A stretch of DNA of 36,242 bases from Sulfuricellaceae bacterium (GTDB lineage Bacteria; Pseudomonadota; Gammaproteobacteria; Burkholderiales; Sulfuricellaceae). The translations under genes were made by a program, and so were the position numbers. A model generated the notes under the pieces. It searched no databases, had not been told where the DNA came from, and saw only the letters and a program-made list of their open reading frames with translations. Shown piece after piece: positions 33,259-36,242 of this stretch. The stretch lies in contig JAUYFQ010000126.1 of assembly GCA_030690895.1 (NCBI GenBank), positions 1 through 36,242 of the forward strand, given 5' to 3'. Every line of letters starts with the position of its first letter. The stretch's first letter is position 1.

Positions 33259-33528
33259 TTAAAGCGCCATCAACACCAGTGGGTGGGCGCTTACCTCGCG
33301 GTACAAGTCGTCTAGTTGCGGCTTTGAAGTCACGTAGATGGTGAAGGTGAGGGACAGGTACTTGTTGCCGCTGCTGGGACGCATGGCCAGTGACCCCGCA
33401 TCAAAGTCCGGGATGTGGCGCAGGATGATTTCCGTCATGGTGTCGGCAAAGCCGTCTTCCATGCGCCCCATGATCTTGATGGGAAACTGGCAGGGGAATT
33501 CGAGCAGGGTTTCTGATTCGTTATTCAT
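33259..33528 (-). CDS. DUF493 (YbeD-like) protein
   Basis: The 89-residue ferredoxin-like-fold protein has LLEFPCQFPIKIMGR, SSGNKYLSLTFTIYVTSKPQ and LDDLYREVSAHPLVLMAL, the DUF493/YbeD pattern. E. coli YbeD sits between dacA and lipB and is proposed to regulate lipoate or related metabolism, but its role is not settled. Its ATG overlaps the stop of the transaminase gene by four bases. Length and ends match the family. Confidence 0.92.
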   Translation of the reverse strand: MNNESETLLEFPCQFPIKIMGRMEDGFADTMTEIILRHIPDFDAGSLAMRPSSGNKYLSLTFTIYVTSKPQLDDLYREVSAHPLVLMAL

Positions 33529-34418
33529 GGTGTGGGCAGGCGCATGGTGCTGGCCTTGAAGTCCTGATAAAGCTGATCCATTTTTTTGTAGGTCGGGCCT
33601 GGCGCCCCGTTTCCAACCGGTTGGCCATCGAGTTGGGTAATCGCCTGAACTTCACGGGTGGAGGAGGTCAGCCAGATCTCGTCTGCGCTGCGGAGTTCGG
33701 ATTCCGGCACAGGCGCAATATGGCAGGGAATGTCATTGGCTGCAGCCAGTTCCAGTACCACGTCATAGGTAATGCCGGGCAGCATGAGCTGGCTTTGGGG
33801 CGGGGCGAGCAATATACCGGCCTTGACGATAAAAATGCTGCTGGCCGCGCCTTCGGTCAAATAACCATCACGCAGCAGGATGGTTTCAGCAGCACCCGCA
33901 TCGACGCCGAGCTGACGCAGCAAAACATTGGGCAACAGAGAAATGGCCTTGATGTCGCAGTGTAGCCAGCGGTTGTCCTGCGCACAGATAGCTGACACGC
34001 CATGAGCGCGTAACGCCGGATTGGCGGGCAAGAGCAGGCTGCTCATCATGAAAACAGTGGGCGCGGTGTCGGCGGGCGGGAAAGCATGGTCGCGGCTGGC
34101 GACCCCGCGTGTGATGTGGAGATAGAGATACTGGTCTTCCCCGGTATTGCGCGCGATCAGCTCGGTGATTAACGCCTGCCAGCGGGCTTCGCTGAGCGGA
34201 TTGCTCAGGCGGATGCCGTCCAGGCTGTGTTGCAGGCGTTGCAAATGTTCGCCGAGGCGAAAGGGGTGGCGGGAGTAAACCGGGATGACTTCATACACAC
34301 CATCACCGAAGATAAAACCGCGATCCAAAACCGGAATCCGCGCGTCTTCCAGCGGCATGAATGCGCCATTCAGGTAAACCAAGGGTTGGTGCTTGGAGGC
34401 GCGTCCGCTGGCAGACAT
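33525..34418 (-). CDS. Class IV aminotransferase, probable D-amino-acid transaminase
   Basis: The 297-residue PLP enzyme begins with VYLNGAFMPLEDARIPVLDR and GFIFGDGVYEVIPVY. The PLP lysine is in HCDIKAISLLPNVL (about 157), followed by ILLRDGYLTEGAASSIFIV and LMLPGITYDVVLELA. The sequence is closer to D-alanine/D-amino-acid transaminase than to branched-chain aminotransferase, and its position beside dacA fits D-alanine/D-glutamate metabolism for peptidoglycan. It begins six bases after the upstream HTH gene and overlaps DUF493, so the three are likely co-transcribed. The exact substrate is inferred. Confidence 0.88.
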   Translation of the reverse strand: MSASGRASKHQPLVYLNGAFMPLEDARIPVLDRGFIFGDGVYEVIPVYSRHPFRLGEHLQRLQHSLDGIRLSNPLSEARWQALITELIARNTGEDQYLYLHITRGVASRDHAFPPADTAPTVFMMSSLLLPANPALRAHGVSAICAQDNRWLHCDIKAISLLPNVLLRQLGVDAGAAETILLRDGYLTEGAASSIFIVKAGILLAPPQSQLMLPGITYDVVLELAAANDIPCHIAPVPESELRSADEIWLTSSTREVQAITQLDGQPVGNGAPGPTYKKMDQLYQDFKASTMRLPTP

Positions 34419-34423
34419 GCCTG

Positions 34424-34786
34424 TCAGGCTGCCTGTGCCAGATCAAACTCGGCGTGAATTCGGCTGAAGGGTACGAACAGTTGCCCAGCCTCGTCTTTTT
34501 CCACCAGACCACGCTCCGACAATGCAGATATATCCCGCAGCACGGCGCTGGCATCGCGGCCAATCCGCCTGGCAAGTTCCCTCAGGCCACAGTGCCCCGC
34601 TTGTTGGAGTGCAGCCAGAACCCCCCAGCGAGCCGGGGTAAGGAAGCGGAAAAGGGCGGTGGGAGACTCAAAACTCATGGTTTCACCTGCATAATCGCCA
34701 AGCTGCCAGGCCTCTGCAAATTGCTTGCCTGCATTCCCCAAAGCGCTCATTGCATCTGGCTCAATCCGGATTGTCATTGTTCGCAT
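34424..34786 (-). CDS. Antitoxin-like HTH transcriptional regulator (HVO_A0114-type)
   Basis: The 120-residue protein has a winged-helix domain in its second half: LTPARWGVLAALQQAGHCGL, RELARRIGRDASAVLRDISA, and LSERGLVEKDEAGQ. It ends in PFSRIHAEFDL. Proteins of this type are often the antitoxin member of a small toxin pair (TumE-like toxins). No toxin gene lies next to it: the 46-bp gap to dacA has no frame, and dat follows directly. It starts at 34786 with GAGAGG upstream. It may regulate the dat-DUF493-lipB genes or be an orphan antitoxin; both are inference. Confidence 0.75.
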   Translation of the reverse strand: MRTMTIRIEPDAMSALGNAGKQFAEAWQLGDYAGETMSFESPTALFRFLTPARWGVLAALQQAGHCGLRELARRIGRDASAVLRDISALSERGLVEKDEAGQLFVPFSRIHAEFDLAQAA

Positions 34787-34832
34787 CGTGACCTCTCAGT
34801 GAACTCTGTGGCTCGAACTAAGGTTTCCAGGA

Positions 34833-35966
34833 TCATTTGAACCACAGTCGAACCGTGTCGATAGCGCGGCCAAAGATATTGCCGACGGCGATGTCTTCAA
34901 GCGCAACCAGAGGGTAGGTGCCAACCGGTTTGTCGTCCAGCGTAAGTTGAATGGTGCCGACGGCTTGTCCCGCCGAGATGGGCGCAAACAAGGGCTGTCT
35001 GCTGGTAGCGGTGGCCTTGACCCGGCTGTAGTGTCCTTTTGGCAGGGTGAGCATGAGGTCTTCGCTGACCCCCGCTTTCAGGATTTTTCCGCTTCCCTTC
35101 CAGACCGGCAGGCTGGAAACGGTCTGGCCTTTGGCATACACGCGATGGCTGTCGAAAAACTGGAAACCGAAATTGAGCAGCTTCTGGCTTTCTGTGGCGC
35201 GAACATTGTCGGAGGCCGTGCCCAGCACTACTGAAATCAGGCGCATCGGGTCACGTTTGGCGCTGGCGATCAGGCAATAGCCTGCGGATTCGGTATGCCC
35301 GGTTTTCATGCCATCCACGCTGGGATCCAGCCACAGCAGGCGGTTGCGGTTGGGCTGGGTGATGTTGTTGTAGCGGTATTCCTTCATCGAGTAGTACTTG
35401 TAATGCTCGGGAAACTCGCGAATGATCGCTGCCGCCAGCAAGGATAAATCCTGCGCCGTGGTGTAGTGCTGCTTGTGGGGCAGGCCGGTGGAGTTCATGA
35501 AATGGGTGTTTTTCATGCCCAGACGCGCCGCCTGCTGGTTCATCATCTCGGCAAAGACCTCTTCACTCCCCGCAATGCCTTCTGCCAGCGCAATACAGGC
35601 GTCATTGCCAGACTGAATAATCATGCCCTGAATCAGTTCCTGCACCGTGACCGGCCGGTTGATCTCGATGAACATGCGCGAGCCTTCGGTTTTCCAGGCA
35701 CGGGTTGAAACCGGCAGCACCTGATCCATTTTGATTCGCCCCTGTTTCAGCGCCGTGAAGGTCAGGTAAGCGGTCATCAGCTTGGTCAGGGAAGCTGGCT
35801 CGATGCGATTGTCGGCATTTTGCTGAACCAGTGCGCGCCCGCTTTGAAAGTCCACCAGCAGCCATGCCTTGGCTGCCAGCGGTGGCGCGGGTGGGAGGGG
35901 TAAAACCTGTTCGGCGGAAGCCAGGGTGGAGAATAAGGCGATGAGGGCGAGTAACAGGTAATTCAT
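34833..35966 (-). CDS. dacA: D-alanyl-D-alanine carboxypeptidase DacA (PBP5/6 type)
   Basis: The 377-residue periplasmic enzyme trims the terminal D-Ala of peptidoglycan stem peptides. A signal peptide (about 1-18, cut after ASA) precedes the catalytic domain with EPASLTKLMTAY (SxxK), QSGNDACIALAEGIAG (SxN) and VDGMKTGHTESAGYC (KTG). A PBP5-type C-terminal beta domain and an amphipathic membrane-anchor helix (GRAIDTVRLWF) end the protein. All catalytic motifs are intact. It heads the dacA-dat-DUF493-lipB neighbourhood, with a -10-like TATAAT upstream at 35998-36003. Confidence 0.95.
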   Translation of the reverse strand: MNYLLLALIALFSTLASAEQVLPLPPAPPLAAKAWLLVDFQSGRALVQQNADNRIEPASLTKLMTAYLTFTALKQGRIKMDQVLPVSTRAWKTEGSRMFIEINRPVTVQELIQGMIIQSGNDACIALAEGIAGSEEVFAEMMNQQAARLGMKNTHFMNSTGLPHKQHYTTAQDLSLLAAAIIREFPEHYKYYSMKEYRYNNITQPNRNRLLWLDPSVDGMKTGHTESAGYCLIASAKRDPMRLISVVLGTASDNVRATESQKLLNFGFQFFDSHRVYAKGQTVSSLPVWKGSGKILKAGVSEDLMLTLPKGHYSRVKATATSRQPLFAPISAGQAVGTIQLTLDDKPVGTYPLVALEDIAVGNIFGRAIDTVRLWFK

Positions 35967-35997
35967 GAATAATCCGTGGAGTGTAGAAGCGGTCGGG

Positions 35998-36003
35998 ATT
36001 ATA
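35998..36003 (-). promoter_or_regulatory. Probable -10 box of dacA
   Basis: A perfect TATAAT is read on the minus strand 32 bases upstream of the dacA ATG, inside CTGTTATAATCCCG. No good -35 hexamer is found 17 bases further up, so the promoter may rely on an activator or an extended contact. Confidence 0.45.
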
Positions 36004-36242
36004 ACAGACTGATTTTTGTTGCCTGGGTTCCTGCGCTTGTCCGATACCCGATGATGCTGGGCACAAGCGAGGGGACAGCGAATTAATCCTTAAAAACTTA
36101 CCCTGAATGTTGCACAAATCCCCCTCCATGCCATTTGCATCACCACAGCGCATTTTTTTGATTTTCAGGCGAAAGCCCCCTAACCCCCACTGGCGGGGTG
36201 AAGGGTGATTTGTGGTTGACAAGGGCGGGAGGCATCGTCTCG

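Noticed and set aside
35967-36242. Open frame upstream of dacA reading through the end of the window
   Set aside because: It overlaps the dacA promoter and signal-peptide region in another frame, and shows no conserved motif; the region looks non-coding.

Overview
The window looks like a chromosomal segment of a mesophilic betaproteobacterium, probably Nitrosomonadales-like (Sulfuricella, Gallionella and Sideroxydans relatives come to mind). This is inferred from the gene repertoire and order (dacA-dat-DUF493-lipB, comM, dusC, ubiK, glnK-amtB, B12-dependent metH) and the moderately high GC. No rRNA, tRNA, CRISPR array or insertion sequence was recognised.

Layout. 1-5.8 kb: 5' part of a type I methylase gene (hsdM), a NYN/OST-HTH RNA-binding protein, metH and a divergent rhodanese. 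5.8-12 kb: a large membrane GGDEF-EAL sensor, a VIT1/CCC1-type transporter and a stand-alone Aas-type acyl-ACP synthetase. 12.3-15.6 kb: a tight four-gene operon resembling a stressosome module, made of a diguanylate cyclase, an RsbT-like kinase fused to a SpoIIE/RsbX-like phosphatase, an RsbR-like STAS protein and an RsbS-like STAS protein. 15.7-16.1 kb: a decayed RHH/ParE toxin-antitoxin pair. 16.2-19.3 kb: an MmeI-like type IIL restriction-modification enzyme whose reading frame carries five palindromic repeat elements. 19.4-22.5 kb: comM, a fragment of a cyclic-nucleotide-binding protein gene, dusC and ubiK. 22.5-25.4 kb: a nitrogen operon (porin-glnK-amtB) with NtrC-like sites, a sigma-54 promoter and a terminator. 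25.4-29.4 kb: a FecR-domain protein, a frameshifted helical protein and a ClpB-D2-like AAA ATPase. 29.4-32.5 kb: a toxin-antitoxin-rich accessory island (PaaA2/ParE-like with a damaged toxin, an unknown gene, a VapC pair and MqsRA). 32.5-36 kb: lipB, DUF493, a D-amino-acid transaminase, an antitoxin-like HTH regulator and dacA.

Small non-coding palindromes are a running theme. There are GTAGGAGC-type and CCCTCCCC-type REP-like hairpins, 7-bp-periodic hairpins, a two-member family built from three 9-bp units per arm with a conserved core, and a fold-back element near 10.3 kb. They sit between genes and also inside one coding sequence.

The best candidates for undescribed biology are the repeat-colonised MmeI-like gene, the stressosome-like c-di-GMP operon with a kinase-phosphatase fusion and a non-phosphorylatable RsbS-like partner, the unnamed AAA module with a slippage-prone partner gene, and the nitrogen-controlled porin.
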